This document shows, piece after piece, positions 9,038 through 19,466 of a DNA stretch of 64,000 nucleotides (position 1 is the stretch's first letter; every line of letters starts with the position of its first letter). Below the pieces are notes generated by a model. That model did not search any database. It saw nothing but the letters and a program-made list of their open reading frames with translations, and had not been told where the DNA came from. The stretch comes from JAHQVI01 sp963727575 (lineage in GTDB: Bacteria > Pseudomonadota > Alphaproteobacteria > Rhizobiales > Rhodomicrobiaceae), in contig CAVSIA010000012.1 in NCBI GenBank assembly GCA_963727575.1, positions 1-64,000 of the forward strand. The letters run 5' to 3'. The position numbers and the translations under genes were made by a program.

Positions 9038-9145
9038 CGTCGCCCCGGCCTTGAGCCGGGGCCACCTTGCCTTCAGTTCCGCGATCCCTGGCGGAGATGC
9101 GATTGGTCCCGGATCTTCGCTCCGCTTCGTCCGGGGCGACGATGG
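9038..9145. repeat. palindromic intergenic repeat (GCCCCGG type)
   Basis: The left arm contains CCGTCGCCCCGG and CTTGAGCCGGGGCC. The right arm contains GTCCGGGGCGACGATGG, complementary to the left outer arm. A single related half occurs at about 36241-36272 (cgccccgcccttgagccgg). The GNAT reading frame on the reverse strand runs into this repeat, which therefore supplies its last residues. Confidence 0.65.
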
Positions 9146-10105
9146 TGCGCGCTTGCACGTGATGCTATCTCGCCCCCCAGATCCAGCGACCAATATTGGC
9201 CGACGAGGTCATGGCCGAAGCTGTGATGCGGGTCTTCGTTGACGAGCCGGAAGCCCGCCGTCTCATAGATCCGCCGCGCCGCCGCCAGCACGCTGTTCGT
9301 CCACAGATCGAGGCGGGCATAGCCTTTCGCCCGGGCGAAGGCCACGCACTCCTCGACAAGCCGGCGCCCCAGCCCCGTCCCGCGCGCCGACGCCTCGACA
9401 TATAACAGCCGCAGCTTGGCGACCGTGTCGCTCTCGCGGACCAGGAACACCGAGCCGACGATCTCGCCGCCGCGCTCGGCGATCCAGCATTTCTCCCAGG
9501 CGGGATCGAAGTCGCGGATGAACTTCGCCGCGATCTCGGCGACCAGCGCTTCGAAGCCGTTGTCCCAGCCATATTCGCGCGCATAGAGCAGCGCCTGGCG
9601 ATGCACGATCCAGCCCATATCGCCGACCCGGTGCGGCCGCAGGATCACCTCACCGGCCTCTGACCGCACGATCGCCAAGCGTCCCCTCGATCCGCCTCAA
9701 GGCGTCGAGAAACGCCGCCCGCTGCCCGCCCGCGAGCGGCGCCAGCACCGCTTCGGCCGCGCTCTGCGAGAGCCGGTCAAGCCTGCCGTAAGCCGCGCGG
9801 CCGTCTTCCGTCAGCGCCAAATGGCTGGCGCGGCCGTCGCTCTCCGACCGCTGCCGCTCGATCAGCCCCTCCTTCTCGAAGCGCGCCAGCATCCGGCTCA
9901 GATAGCCGCGATCCATGGCGAGGCCCATGGAAAGGTCGGCCGCGGTCAGCCCATCACGATGCGCAAGCTCATAGAGCACGCGCGCTTCGGAGAGCGAGCG
10001 CCCGCTGCCAAGCAGGTCACGGTCGAGAACGCCGATCTGGGCGGTATAGAAGCGATTGAAGTGCCGTAAGGCGCCGGCGGCACTGGTGAGCGAACGATCG
10101 GACAT
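9073..10105 (-). CDS. MarR-GNAT fusion regulator/acetyltransferase (one frameshift)
   Basis: The N-terminal half is a MarR winged helix (SEARVLYELAHRDGLTAADL, GYLSRMLARFEKEGLIER). The C-terminal half is a GNAT acetyltransferase (ILRPHRVGDMGWIVHRQ, LLYVEASARGTGLGRRLVEE). The two halves sit in different frames overlapping by 29 bp, and the GNAT half would have to start at a TTG. Removing one T from CTTG at about 9677-9679 joins them, matching the known fused MarR-GNAT family, so I read it as one gene. Start MSDRSLTS has GGGAGG upstream. The last residues come from the adjacent repeat. Confidence 0.8.
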
Positions 10106-10161
10106 GGACGCCTCCCATTGTTTTGAGAGGAGTCTCGGCCTCAACAAGTTGACCGAGTCAA

Positions 10162-11328
10162 CTACTTTGCATCGACCTTCTGATTGACCGAAGAATCCGG
10201 CACGCCGGCCGGGGCCTTGTCCATCGGCTGCGTGGTGAAGCCGCTGATGCCGCTGATCTCTTCCGCGTCGCGGCGGATCTCGACCGGGCTCACCGCATAG
10301 GTCGTCACCAGCTCGGCCAGCGACCGCAGCGCATGCATATGGATGCGCTCATAGCCGTGCGAGCCGTCGACGCCGAAGGTGATCAGCGCGGTGCGCACAT
10401 CGTGGCCGGCCACTTCGGCAGCCGCCGAATCGGAGCGGTAATAGCGGAAGATGTCCTTCTGGTAGCGGATCTCGTTTTCCTGGCAGAGCCGCACCAGCTT
10501 CTTGGTCAGATGATAGTCGAACGGGCCGCTCTGATCGGCCATGGCGATGGTGACGCCGAACTCCGACGAGTTCTGGCCCGGCGCCGAGGTGCCGTTGTCG
10601 ACCGCGACCAGCGAAGCGACGTCGGTATGAATGACCGAGGACGCGCCGACCCCGACCTCCTCGGCGATGGTGAACAGCCAATAGGTGTCGACCGGCAGCT
10701 CCGGCTGGGTGTCGCGGATCGCCTTCAGCGCCGCAAGCAGCACCGCGGCGCCCGCCTTGTTGTCGAGATGGCGCGAGACGATGAAGCCATTGTCGAGAAA
10801 CTCCGGCTGCGGATCGATGGCGACGTGATCGCCGATCTCGATGCCGAGGCGCTCCGTCTCGCGCCTCGTCCGCGCCAGCGCGTCGACTCGCAACTCGACG
10901 TAGCGCCAGCCGGTCGGTTGGGAATCGATCTCCTCATTGAAGGTGTGGCCGGAGGCTTTCAGCGGCAGGATGGTGCCGCGATAGGTGCCGGCGTCGGAGA
11001 AAATCGTGCAGCGCGCGCCTTCGGCGAAGCGGGCCGACCAGGTCCCGATCGGGACCAGCTCCAGCCGGCCGTCGTCCTTGATCCGCTTGACCTGCGCGCC
11101 GAGGGTGTCGAGATGGGCGACGATCGCCCGCCCGCCGCGATGGTCGCGGCCCTTGACGATCGCGCGGATCGCGCCGCGCCGCGTGAGCTCGAACGGCACG
11201 TCCATCCGCATCAGCTCGTTGCAGGTCTCGCGGACGACGGCATCGGTATAGCCGGTCGGGCTCGGAACCGACAGAAGCCGTTTGAGGCAGCGTTTGAGAT
11301 ATTCGGTGTCGATGCGCAGTCGTGGCAT
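10162..11328 (-). CDS. M42-family metallopeptidase of the NAGGN osmolyte operon
   Basis: Zinc-dependent aminopeptidase-like protein of 388 residues. Probable metal ligands lie in IVAHLDTLGAQVK, LDNKAGAAVLLAAL and TIAEEVGVGAS, with a further Asp in VAVDNGTSAPG. This clade is characteristically linked to genes for N-acetylglutaminylglutamine amide synthesis, as here, and may trim or recycle the dipeptide. It starts 5 bp after ngg stops, so it is part of the asnO-ngg-peptidase operon. Confidence 0.9.
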   Translation of the reverse strand: MPRLRIDTEYLKRCLKRLLSVPSPTGYTDAVVRETCNELMRMDVPFELTRRGAIRAIVKGRDHRGGRAIVAHLDTLGAQVKRIKDDGRLELVPIGTWSARFAEGARCTIFSDAGTYRGTILPLKASGHTFNEEIDSQPTGWRYVELRVDALARTRRETERLGIEIGDHVAIDPQPEFLDNGFIVSRHLDNKAGAAVLLAALKAIRDTQPELPVDTYWLFTIAEEVGVGASSVIHTDVASLVAVDNGTSAPGQNSSEFGVTIAMADQSGPFDYHLTKKLVRLCQENEIRYQKDIFRYYRSDSAAAEVAGHDVRTALITFGVDGSHGYERIHMHALRSLAELVTTYAVSPVEIRRDAEEISGISGFTTQPMDKAPAGVPDSSVNQKVDAK

Positions 11329-11333
11329 GTCGG

Positions 11334-13152
11334 TCAGGTTTGCGTCTCGGTTTGGTAGCGGACGGCGCGCACCGGGGCAGGGATCGAGAGCGGAAACAGG
11401 AGATCGAGAAACCGTTCCGCGGTCGGCTGCGGCTCGTGATTCGCAAGCCCCGGACGCTCATTCGCTTCGATGAAGGCATAACGGTCAGAGCGCGGCGAGG
11501 GAACGATTAAATCGATTCCAACGACAGGAATCTCAATTGCCCGGGCAGCGGCAATGGCGGCTTCGCCCAGCTTCTGGTGCAGTTCGTCGGTGACGTCGTG
11601 GATGGTGCCGCCGGTGTGCAGGTTGGCGGTCTTGCGCGTCTGCAGCTCGATCCCCGACCCGAGCACGTCCTCCAGCCCGAAACCTTCCATGCCGATGCAG
11701 CGCGCGGTCTCGGCATCGATAGGGATGCGCGATTCGCCCTGGGTCGCCGCCTCGCGCCGCCGGCTCTGCGCCTCGATCAGCCCGCGGATGGTCGACGAGC
11801 CGTCGCCGACCACGAGCGGCGGCTGACGGATCGCGGCGGCCACCACCTTGTAGTCGATGACGATGATGCGCAGGTCGGTGCCCTCGACCATTTCCTCGAC
11901 GATCACCCGGTTGGAGAACGGCCGGGCCACGTCGATCGCCTCCTTGATCTCGTCATAGGTCGTCAGCCCGACGGCGACGCCGCGTCCCTGCTCGCCGCGC
12001 GCCGGCTTGACGACCACGGCCTTGTGACCGTCGAGAAAGGCGCGGATGTCCTTGTCTTCCGTGTCCGTGCCCGGCTTGATGTCGATCTGCTCGGGGACAC
12101 GCACGCCCGAGCGCGCCACCACGCGCCGCGTCACCGCCTTGTCGTCGCAGATGGAAACGGCGACGCCGCTGGTCAGCTCGGAGAGGCTTTCCCGGCAATG
12201 CACGCTGCGCCCGCCATAGATCAGCCTGAAGAAGCCGCCCTCCGCATCCGTCACCTCGACATGGATGCCGCGCCGCAGCGCCTCGTTGACGATGATCGTG
12301 GCATAAGGGTTGAGGCTGCTGGCCGGCGATGAACCGATGAACAAAGGCTCGTTGATCGGGTTCTTGCGCTTGACGGCGAACAGCGGCACGCGGCGGAAGC
12401 CGAGCTTCTCGTAAAGCGCGATCGCCTGGTCGTTGTCGTGCAGCACCGACAGGTCCATATAGCCGGCGCCGCGCGCGCGGAAATGATCGGCCAGCCGCCG
12501 CAGCAGCACCTCGCCGACCCGGGCATGGCGGGCCTGCGGGTCGACCGCGAGGCACCAGAGGCTCGATCCGCGCTCGGGGTCCTCGAAAGCGCGCTTGTGA
12601 TCGACGCCCATCACCGTGCCGAGGATGTTGCCGGTCTGCTCGTCCTCCGCGACCAGCACCGTCAGCGCGCGGCTGTCGCGATTGGACCAGAAGAATTCCG
12701 GCGGCACCGGCACCATGTTGCGCGCCATGTAGATCCGGTTGACCTGCTCGGCGTCCTGCTTGCTGGCCAGGCGCCGGACGAAGAAGCCCTGCTCCCGGCG
12801 CCGCATCGGCGTCACGGTCCGGTTCAGGTCAAGCCGGTAGGTGTGGGAGGGGTCGAGGAACAGCTCCTGCGGCGCGCCGGCCAGCAGCACATGCGGGTCG
12901 CGGATATAGAAGGCGATGTCGCGGCGGTCGGGGCCTTCCGCGCCGAGCGCATCGCTCAGCTCTTTCGGATTGTCGAAGGTCTGCCCGAACAGCAGCCGGC
13001 CCCAGCCGCAATCCACCATGGCGTTCGGCTTCATGCTGCGATGCGCTTTTAGGACCGTAAGAGGGACGCAGTTCCTGGTCGGCCTGCAGGCGAAGGCGCC
13101 GCGCCCGCTGGCGGCTGGCGAATTTGCGGCGTGTCGTCGAAATTCTGCCCAT
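11334..13152 (-). CDS. ngg: N-acetylglutaminylglutamine synthetase (one frameshift near start)
   Basis: Joins acetylated glutamine units for the osmoprotectant NAGGN. A GNAT domain lies at about residues 130-260 (SLWCLAVDPQARHARVGEVL, MDLSVLHDNDQAIALYEKLG). An ATP-grasp domain follows (AVVVKPARGEQGRGVAVG, VIVEEMVEGTDLRIIVID, FIEANERPGLANHEPQP). An AAGGAGG site precedes the ATG at 13152 (MGRISTTRRKFASRQ), but one extra base near 13036-13040 breaks the frame. The downstream ATG at 13034 would lose that basic N-terminus. Confidence 0.9.
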
Positions 13153-13188
13153 GAGTGGGCCTCCTTGTGTTAGCCGGCCGCCGCGATC

Positions 13189-14966
13189 TCAAATGCCATG
13201 CGTCTGCAGCCACATCTCCAGCAGCGCCACTTGCCAGAGCTCGGAGCCGCGCAAGGGCGTGATATGCGCTTTCGGATCGGCGAACAGAGTGTCGAGATAG
13301 TCCTGCCGGAACAGGCCCCGCTGACGCGCCGCGTCGGAACCGAGGGCGTCCTTGACCATCGTCCAGATAGGGACCGTCGAGATATTTGAGCGCGGGTACG
13401 GGGAAATAGCCCTTCTTGCGGTCGATGACCTCCGACGGCACCACCAGGCGGGCCGCCTCCTTCAGCACGCCCTTGCCGCCGTGGGCCAGCTTGTGCTCGG
13501 GCGGGATGCGCGCGGCCAGTTCGACCAGCTCGTGATCGAGGAACGGCACGCGCGCCTCCAGGCTCCAGGCCATGGTCATATTGTCGACGCGCTTCACCGG
13601 ATCGTCGACCAGCATGACGGTGGAGTCCAGCCGCAGCGCCTTGTCGACGGGCGAGGCCGCGCCGCCGCGTGGCGAAATGGTCGCTGACATAGGCCAGCGC
13701 TTCGTCGCGCTCGGTGTGCCATTGCGGCGCAAGATGGGCCTTGAGCGTGTCGAAGGAGCGGTCGAAGAACACGCGCGCATAGTCCGACGCCACATCGTTC
13801 GAGCTCATCAGCGGCGGATACCAGTGATAGCCGGCAAACACCTCGTCGGCGCCCTGTCCGGACTGCACCACCTTGATGTGCTTGGAGACCTCCTGGGAGA
13901 GCAGATAGAAGCCGACATTGTCATAGGAGACCATCGGCTCCGACATCGCCCCGATCGTGCCGGGAAGCGCATCCATCAGCCGCTCGGACGGCACGAAGAT
14001 CTTGTGGTGATTGGTCTCGAAGCGCTTGGCGATCAGGTCGGAATACTGGAACTCGTCGCCCTTCTCGCCATGCGCTTCCTCGAAGCCGACCGAGAAGGTC
14101 ATCAGTCCGTGCTGTCCGGCCTCCGCCAGCAGGCCGACGATGACGCTGGAATCGACGCCGCCCGAGAGCAGCACGCCGACCGGCACGTCGGCCACCATGC
14201 GGCGGGCCACGGCGCGGCGCAGCGCCTCCAGCACCATGTCGCGCCAGTCGTCGAAGCTGCGGTCGACATCGGCGGCATCGCGGGCGAAATCGAGCTGCCA
14301 GAAGGTGCGGTCGGTATAGTCGCCGGACGGCTCGATGACGCGCACCGTCGCCGGGGCAAGTTTGCGCACGCCTTTCAGGATCGTGTAGGGCGGCGGCACG
14401 ACGGCGTGAAAGCTCATGTAGAAGGCGAGCGCGGTCTTATCGATGGTGGTGTCGACATCGCCGGCGGCGAGGATCGCCGGGAGCGAGGAGGCAAAGCGCA
14501 GCCGGCCGGGCGTCTCGCTCAGATAGAGCGGCTTGATGCCGAAGCGGTCGCGCGCCAGCACGACGCGGCCGGTATCGCGCTCATGGATGGCGAAAGCGAA
14601 CATGCCGTTGAAGCGCTCGACGCAGGACGGTCCCCAGGCGTGATAGGCCTTGAGGATGACCTCGGTGTCGCCGGTGGAGAAGAACCGGTAGCCCTTGCCC
14701 TGGAGCTCCTGACGAAGCTGCGGATAGTTGTAGATGCAGCCATTGAAGGCGATCTCCAGCCCCAGCTCGGAATCGATCATCGGCTGGGCGGCCTTTTCGG
14801 TCAGATCGATGATCTTCAGACGCCTGTGGCCGAGCCCGACCTGGCTTCTCAGGATTTGTCCCGCAGCGTCCGGCCCGCGCCGTGACATGACACCCATCAT
14901 CCGGCCGATGGCCGCGGCATCCGCAACCCCCTCCGAAAATACGATCTCGCCGCAAATTCCGCACAT
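13189..14966 (-). CDS. asnO: N-acetylglutaminylglutamine amidotransferase, asparagine-synthase type (two frameshifts)
   Basis: Amidates the C-terminus of the NAGGN precursor using glutamine. The class II glutaminase begins MCGICGE with Cys2 as nucleophile. The synthetase domain has the PP-loop GVLLSGGVDSSV and SGQGADEVFAGYHW. Extra bases near 13670 and 13360 displace the frame, and repair gives GGAASPVDKALRLDSTVML and LDMVKDALGS, ending LLEMWLQTHGI at the TGA of 13189-13191. About 590 residues when repaired. First gene of asnO-ngg-peptidase. Confidence 0.9.
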
Positions 14967-15080
14967 GCCGGTGCGTCAAACCTTTCTCGTTGAAATACCG
15001 CTTCCTAAACGCAACTGTAGTCTCCAGGTTCATTGTTGACAAATCGCTGCAGAAATTTGCGGAAAACGTGCAACCGCCGT

Positions 15081-15100
15081 GCCGTGACGTGACGTGACAG
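15081..15100. repeat. short GTGAC tandem repeat
   Basis: GTGAC occurs three times head to tail (gtgacgtgacgtgaca) in the 210-bp divergent gap between asnO and the phosphatase gene. It could be a binding site for an osmotic or other regulator; nothing more can be said. Confidence 0.35.
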
Positions 15101-15177
15101 CATCGCCGCAAGGGCGTTCTTGACATGTCCCTGTTAAGCTTGCTGTGTCATAATCGGAAGAAAAGGATTGTGACGCT

Positions 15178-15783
15178 ATGCAAGATCAGGCTTCCGCAGA
15201 ACTCAGCCTGCCGTTCCGCTTAACCATTTGCGGCATCGAGGAGCTGGCCGGCCACGCCGAAGGGCAGGTCAGCCATGTGCTTTCGATCCTCGACCCCGAC
15301 CGCGCCGAGCCCGAAGCGTTCGGCGCTTACGGCGAACATGCCCGGTTGGAGCTGCGCTTTCACGACGTGATCGAGGAGAGCCCGGACATCGAGCCGCCGC
15401 AGCCGCATCATGTCGAGCAGGTGCTGACCTTCGGACGCGACATCCTTCGCGACCCCGAAGCGCTGCGCCACCTGCTGGTGCACTGCCATATGGGCGTCTC
15501 GCGCTCGACCGCGGCGATGACCCTGCTGCTGGCGCAATCCCAGCCCGCGATCCCGGCCCGCGACGTGTTGCAAAAGGTGCTGTCGATTCGCGGCCGGGCC
15601 TGGCCCAATCTGCGCATGCTCACCTTCGGCGAGGAGCAGCTTGGCCGCGGCGGCGAATTTACGGGCGCGGTCGGCGAAATCTACCGGATCCAGCTCGACA
15701 GGCGGCCGGAAATCAAGGATTTCTTCATCGAATCGGGCCGTGGCCGCGAGGTCGCACTGGGTGAGGCTTTCAAGCTGCGTTAA
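15178..15783 (+). CDS. protein-tyrosine/dual-specificity-like phosphatase
   Basis: Cysteine-dependent phosphatase of 201 residues. The P-loop HCHMGVSRSTAAM fits HC-x5-R. An upstream LELRFHDVIEE stretch could carry the general acid. It is cytoplasmic, with no signal. It stands alone, divergent from the NAGGN operon. Physiological substrate unknown; phosphoinositide-like or phosphoprotein substrates are possible. Confidence 0.82.
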   Translation: MQDQASAELSLPFRLTICGIEELAGHAEGQVSHVLSILDPDRAEPEAFGAYGEHARLELRFHDVIEESPDIEPPQPHHVEQVLTFGRDILRDPEALRHLLVHCHMGVSRSTAAMTLLLAQSQPAIPARDVLQKVLSIRGRAWPNLRMLTFGEEQLGRGGEFTGAVGEIYRIQLDRRPEIKDFFIESGRGREVALGEAFKLR

Positions 15784-16126
15784 CGATGTAGAGCGGGAGC
15801 TTCCGGGCCCGCGAAGGACTGTTGCCGCCGCCCGGAATTACTGCTAAACTCAATAATTAGTGGGCAAGCCGGGTCGATTGCGGCCCGGTGTCGATATCTG
15901 GTGATAATGGAGCGCTGGGGCGGTATCGCGATCCGCGGCCCCGGCGAATTTTGTGCCGTTGTTGCCGCTCGTGGAACCCTAGAATGGTCAAGTGAAACCG
16001 CCGCGAACCGAACCAGGGCGCCATCACTTGCCTGATAGCTTGTGAGGGCGCTTGGCGAGACTGAATCGAGAAGACTATTCCGCAGGAAGCGTCCGGCGGA
16101 TCCTAAACGAGGCTTCTTATAGGTTC
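15784..16126. other. intergenic region upstream of HWE kinase
   Basis: No gene seen. An A/T-rich stretch (actcaataattagtg) follows the phosphatase stop, and the remainder is GC-rich. The kinase frame is open from a TTG at 16052, but I prefer the ATG at 16127. Confidence 0.5.
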
Positions 16127-17824
16127 ATGACGGTGTCCGCCCCGGTGCGCGCGCTCATTGCGCCGCGCGGTTCCCTGAAAACGCATCTGTTCATTTTTGC
16201 CGCGGCGCTCGTGCTGCCTTTGCTGCTCGTCGTCGGTCTGGCGCTCGACAACATCACCTCCTCAGAGCGGTCGAAGACCAGGGAACAGCTTATTCGCGCC
16301 GCAAAGGACGTCTCCGGCGACGTCGACCGCGAGATTTACGGTTATCTCACCGTGCTGAAAACGCTGTCGAACTCGTCTCTGCTGGCGAATTCGAAGCTGG
16401 CGGAATTCCAGGAACGGGCGAAGGCCGCACTGGCGGAACGGCGCGTCAACGTCCTGCTGCTGGACACCTCGCTGCAGCAACTCCTCAATACGCGCGTCCC
16501 CTATGGCACGCCGCTGCCGAAAACGGCGGACGAAGAGAGCGCCAATATCGTCCTCGACACCGGACTTCCTTACGTCTCCGACGTCTTCAAAGGCACTGTT
16601 TCCAAGCAATACGTCGTCAATATCGAGGTGCCGGTCACCTTCAACAACAAGATCAAATATATCCTGCTGATTACGCTCGAAGTCGAACGCTTCCGGGAGA
16701 TCCTCTCGGGCGCCAAAGGCGCAGAGGACTATGTGATCACGCTTTCCGACCGCGAGGGCCGGGTGATCTCGGACCTGCCGATCAAGAACGGCACCGCCAT
16801 TCCGATGAAAGCGGACCGCTTGAAATCCAAGGCGGACCCGCTGATTACCCAGTTCCGCGACGATGAGGGCCGGAATTCGACCGAGGCCGCGGTCTGGTCG
16901 GGCGTCTCGGGATGGCGGACGACGGTCAGCGCCTCGAAAGCCCAGCTCGATGCGGTGCTGTGGACATCGGTGCGCTGGTTTTGCGTGGCCATTGCGCTCG
17001 CCGCGCTGCTGACCATCGTGCTCGGCACGCTGATCGGCAAACGGCTCGCCGACCCGATCAGCGAAATCAAGAGCGCAACGGTCGCGCTGGCCCGCGGCGA
17101 CCGGGTGATCGCCCATGATCTGCCTTTGAGCGAAGCCAACGAGGTCATGAGCTCGCTGAGCCGCACCTCGGCGCTGATCGCCTCGCGCACGGCCAGGCTC
17201 CAGGAGAGCGAAGAGCGATCGCGCGAGCAGGTCCGGCAGATCGACACGTTGATGCACGAGCTGGCGCATCGCAACAAGAACCAGCTCTCGATGATCCTCG
17301 CCATGGCGCGCCAACTCGCGGCGACCAGCGAGACGGTCAAGGAATTCGAGGAAAAATTCGTCCAGCGGATCATGGCGACCGCTGCCGCGCAGGATCTGGT
17401 CCTGCAGGGCTCCGGCGCCGGTGTGCCGCTGCATCTGCTGCTCGAGAATCAGCTCAAGCCGTTCGTGGTCGAGAACTCCCCGCAGGTGCTCATTTCGGGT
17501 CCGGAGGTGCAGATCATCGCGGAAGCCGCCCGCTCGGTCGGCATGGCGTTCCACGAGCTGGCGACGAACGCGACGAAATACGGCGCGCTCAAAAGTCCCG
17601 AGGGCCGGATCGTGGTGAACTGGTCGGTCGACGAGCTGGAACGGCGGCTGACCATCATCTGGCAGGAAGAAGACGGCCCAAACGTGAAAACGCCGGAGCG
17701 TTCCGGCTTCGGGCGCACGATCATCGAGCGTTTCGTTGCCCAAACGCTCAAGGCCGACGTCACCTACAGCTTCGATCCGGCGGGCGTCCGCTGGACCATG
17801 ACCGCCGACGAGATCCTGATCTGA
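16127..17824 (+). CDS. membrane sensor histidine kinase, HWE/HisKA_2 type
   Basis: Two transmembrane helices flank a periplasmic sensor domain: helix 1 is LFIFAAALVLPLLLVVGLAL and helix 2 FCVAIALAALLTIVLGTLI. A HAMP-like linker (GKRLADPISEIKSATVALARG) follows. The HWE dimerisation motif is MHELAHRNKNQLSMILAMAR with the phosphoacceptor His in AHRNKNQ. The ATPase N-box is AFHELATNATKYGAL and the G-box-like part GFGRTIIERF. The frame is open from a TTG 25 codons earlier. No response regulator is adjacent, so the partner is unknown. Confidence 0.88.
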   Translation: MTVSAPVRALIAPRGSLKTHLFIFAAALVLPLLLVVGLALDNITSSERSKTREQLIRAAKDVSGDVDREIYGYLTVLKTLSNSSLLANSKLAEFQERAKAALAERRVNVLLLDTSLQQLLNTRVPYGTPLPKTADEESANIVLDTGLPYVSDVFKGTVSKQYVVNIEVPVTFNNKIKYILLITLEVERFREILSGAKGAEDYVITLSDREGRVISDLPIKNGTAIPMKADRLKSKADPLITQFRDDEGRNSTEAAVWSGVSGWRTTVSASKAQLDAVLWTSVRWFCVAIALAALLTIVLGTLIGKRLADPISEIKSATVALARGDRVIAHDLPLSEANEVMSSLSRTSALIASRTARLQESEERSREQVRQIDTLMHELAHRNKNQLSMILAMARQLAATSETVKEFEEKFVQRIMATAAAQDLVLQGSGAGVPLHLLLENQLKPFVVENSPQVLISGPEVQIIAEAARSVGMAFHELATNATKYGALKSPEGRIVVNWSVDELERRLTIIWQEEDGPNVKTPERSGFGRTIIERFVAQTLKADVTYSFDPAGVRWTMTADEILI

Positions 17825-17852
17825 GGCTGCTGCGCGCCCCACCCTCCGGCGA

Positions 17853-18701
17853 TCACGCCCGTTTGGCGACCAGGATGACCGGCTCGACCATGTGAACCTC
17901 CAGGGCCCCGTAATAGTTGGCGAATTTTTCCGTCCCGTTCGGACCGGTCAACAGATGAAGGCCCAGCGGCGGCGGTCCGCCGGCCTTGGCGATCTTCGCC
18001 GGCATGTCACGGAAATAGTCGAGAGCGAACTGCCGCAGGTTGTTCTCCGCCTCGACGGCAAAGCCCGCATCGGCGAGCAACGCGGCGGTTTCGTCGCGCG
18101 ACCTCAAAAAGCTGGTCGCCTCGGTCTCGGCCCACGGCACCGGATAGCGCATTCCCGGCTCCGGGCCTTTCATCACGTCGAATACGCAAAGCGGTGCGCC
18201 GGGCTTGAGAACCCGGGCGAGCTCGCCGTAAAAGCGCGGCCGATCCTGGATATTCATCGCGACATGGAACGTCACCGCGGCGTCGAACGACGCATCGGCA
18301 AACGGCAGGTCGAGCACACTGCCCTGCCGGAAGCTGCAGGCTCGGGACAGCCCCATGCGCTCCGTCAGTCGCTTTGCCAATTCGATATAGTCCGGCGTCA
18401 GGTCGATGCCGGTGACCCGGCAGCCGTGCTCGGCCGCCAGACAGCGCGCCGTGCCGCCGATCCCGCAGCCGGCGTCCAGCACGTGCATGCCCGGCGCCAG
18501 CGGCATCATGGCCATCGCTTCGAGCGTGGCCAGACGGCCGGCCGTGTGGAATTCATCGACGGGCGCCAATTCGTTGACGGTCGGCGCCTGCGGGTCCGCG
18601 GCGATCTTTTGCAGGCCGGCGAAGATGGCATCCGCCAGTCCCGCCCGCCCGTAATGGCTGGCGACGGCGCGTTCAAGGTCGGTCGGCGGGGTCTCGGTCA
18701 T
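17853..18701 (-). CDS. class I SAM-dependent methyltransferase
   Basis: SAM-binding motif I is VLDAGCGIGGTARCLA (about residues 72-87), motif II VTGIDLTPDYIELAK, then GSVLDLPFADASFDAAV. 282 residues from MTETPPTDL; fifteen more codons are open upstream. The layout resembles methyltransferases that modify sarcosine/glycine-type or quinone-like substrates, but no substrate can be assigned. A compatible-solute role beside the NAGGN genes is speculative. Confidence 0.82.
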   Translation of the reverse strand: MTETPPTDLERAVASHYGRAGLADAIFAGLQKIAADPQAPTVNELAPVDEFHTAGRLATLEAMAMMPLAPGMHVLDAGCGIGGTARCLAAEHGCRVTGIDLTPDYIELAKRLTERMGLSRACSFRQGSVLDLPFADASFDAAVTFHVAMNIQDRPRFYGELARVLKPGAPLCVFDVMKGPEPGMRYPVPWAETEATSFLRSRDETAALLADAGFAVEAENNLRQFALDYFRDMPAKIAKAGGPPPLGLHLLTGPNGTEKFANYYGALEVHMVEPVILVAKRA

Positions 18702-18837
18702 GTCGCTGGGCTCCGGCGTTGACGGTGAGCGAGACGCGCGCGGCATGAGCCCGCCGTCTCCCGCAAGCCAGTGTCGCCCTCGGCAGCGCTCGATAAAGTT
18801 CAGAATCTGGAGCTGCCGGCCGGATCGCGGCGCAGCC

Positions 18838-19131
18838 TTAGCCGAACAGACCGCGGAACACCGGCCATTCCCAGAGCGGGCCGAAAAGCTGGCCCAGCGC
18901 CGCCACGCCGCCGATCACCAGCGAGACGTAGGCTATTGCGCTCGTCCGGCCCTGCTTCTGGCCGATCTTGTAGATGATGTCGTTCTGCTCGGCGAGCTTT
19001 GCCGCGATGCGCTCGGCGATCAGCTCCGCCGCCGCCGCGTTCGCCTGAATCGACGAATTGGTCAGCTGCTTTTCGTGCTGCTGCCGCAAGAATTCCTGAT
19101 GCCGGCGCTGAGCCACATCATCGGTACTCAT
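18838..19131 (-). CDS. small single-pass membrane protein, unknown
   Basis: 97 residues. An N-terminal polar, probably coiled-coil segment (RRHQEFLRQQHEKQL, AAAELIAERIAAKLAEQND) is followed by one hydrophobic helix, AIAYVSLVIGGVAALGQLFG, and a short tail. Start at MSTDDVAQ, with fourteen further codons open. I do not recognise a family. Topology suggests a cytoplasmic coiled coil anchored at the C-terminus. Confidence 0.55.
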   Translation of the reverse strand: MSTDDVAQRRHQEFLRQQHEKQLTNSSIQANAAAAELIAERIAAKLAEQNDIIYKIGQKQGRTSAIAYVSLVIGGVAALGQLFGPLWEWPVFRGLFG

Positions 19132-19466
19132 ATGACACTCCCCATCCCATTGCCGCCGCGACTGGCGCATCATGCTTTTATACTGCCTGTCGCGCGGGAA
19201 AAAGGCGTCTTTGCACGAAGCGTCGGCAAGGCCGATGTGCCGATTTTAGACGGGCGGTTCAATATTCGTTCAGGAAGCGGCGAGATGAAACCGAGGCGAT
19301 CGCAAAAGCGCAGCCATTCCATCGCCTTGCGGCGAGAGGTCGCTTACCCACGACTACCGCACAGCAGGGCTTCACAGAAGTGAAACATAGTTATAGTATG
19401 CCTAAATACGCGACGTAGTGCGAGCGTCACTGCAAGGCTAACGGGCAACCGTCAGGAAAGGCAGAC
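19132..19466. other. intergenic region upstream of the HNH gene
   Basis: No gene is supported. The part from 19380 is A/T-rich (tgaaacatagttatagtatg) and includes a TATAGT hexamer that could serve as a -10 for the HNH gene at 19467. Confidence 0.4.

Noticed and set aside
13572..14885. 437-codon forward frame opposite asnO
   Set aside because: Shadow of asnO; the reverse strand has the full amidotransferase with catalytic motifs.
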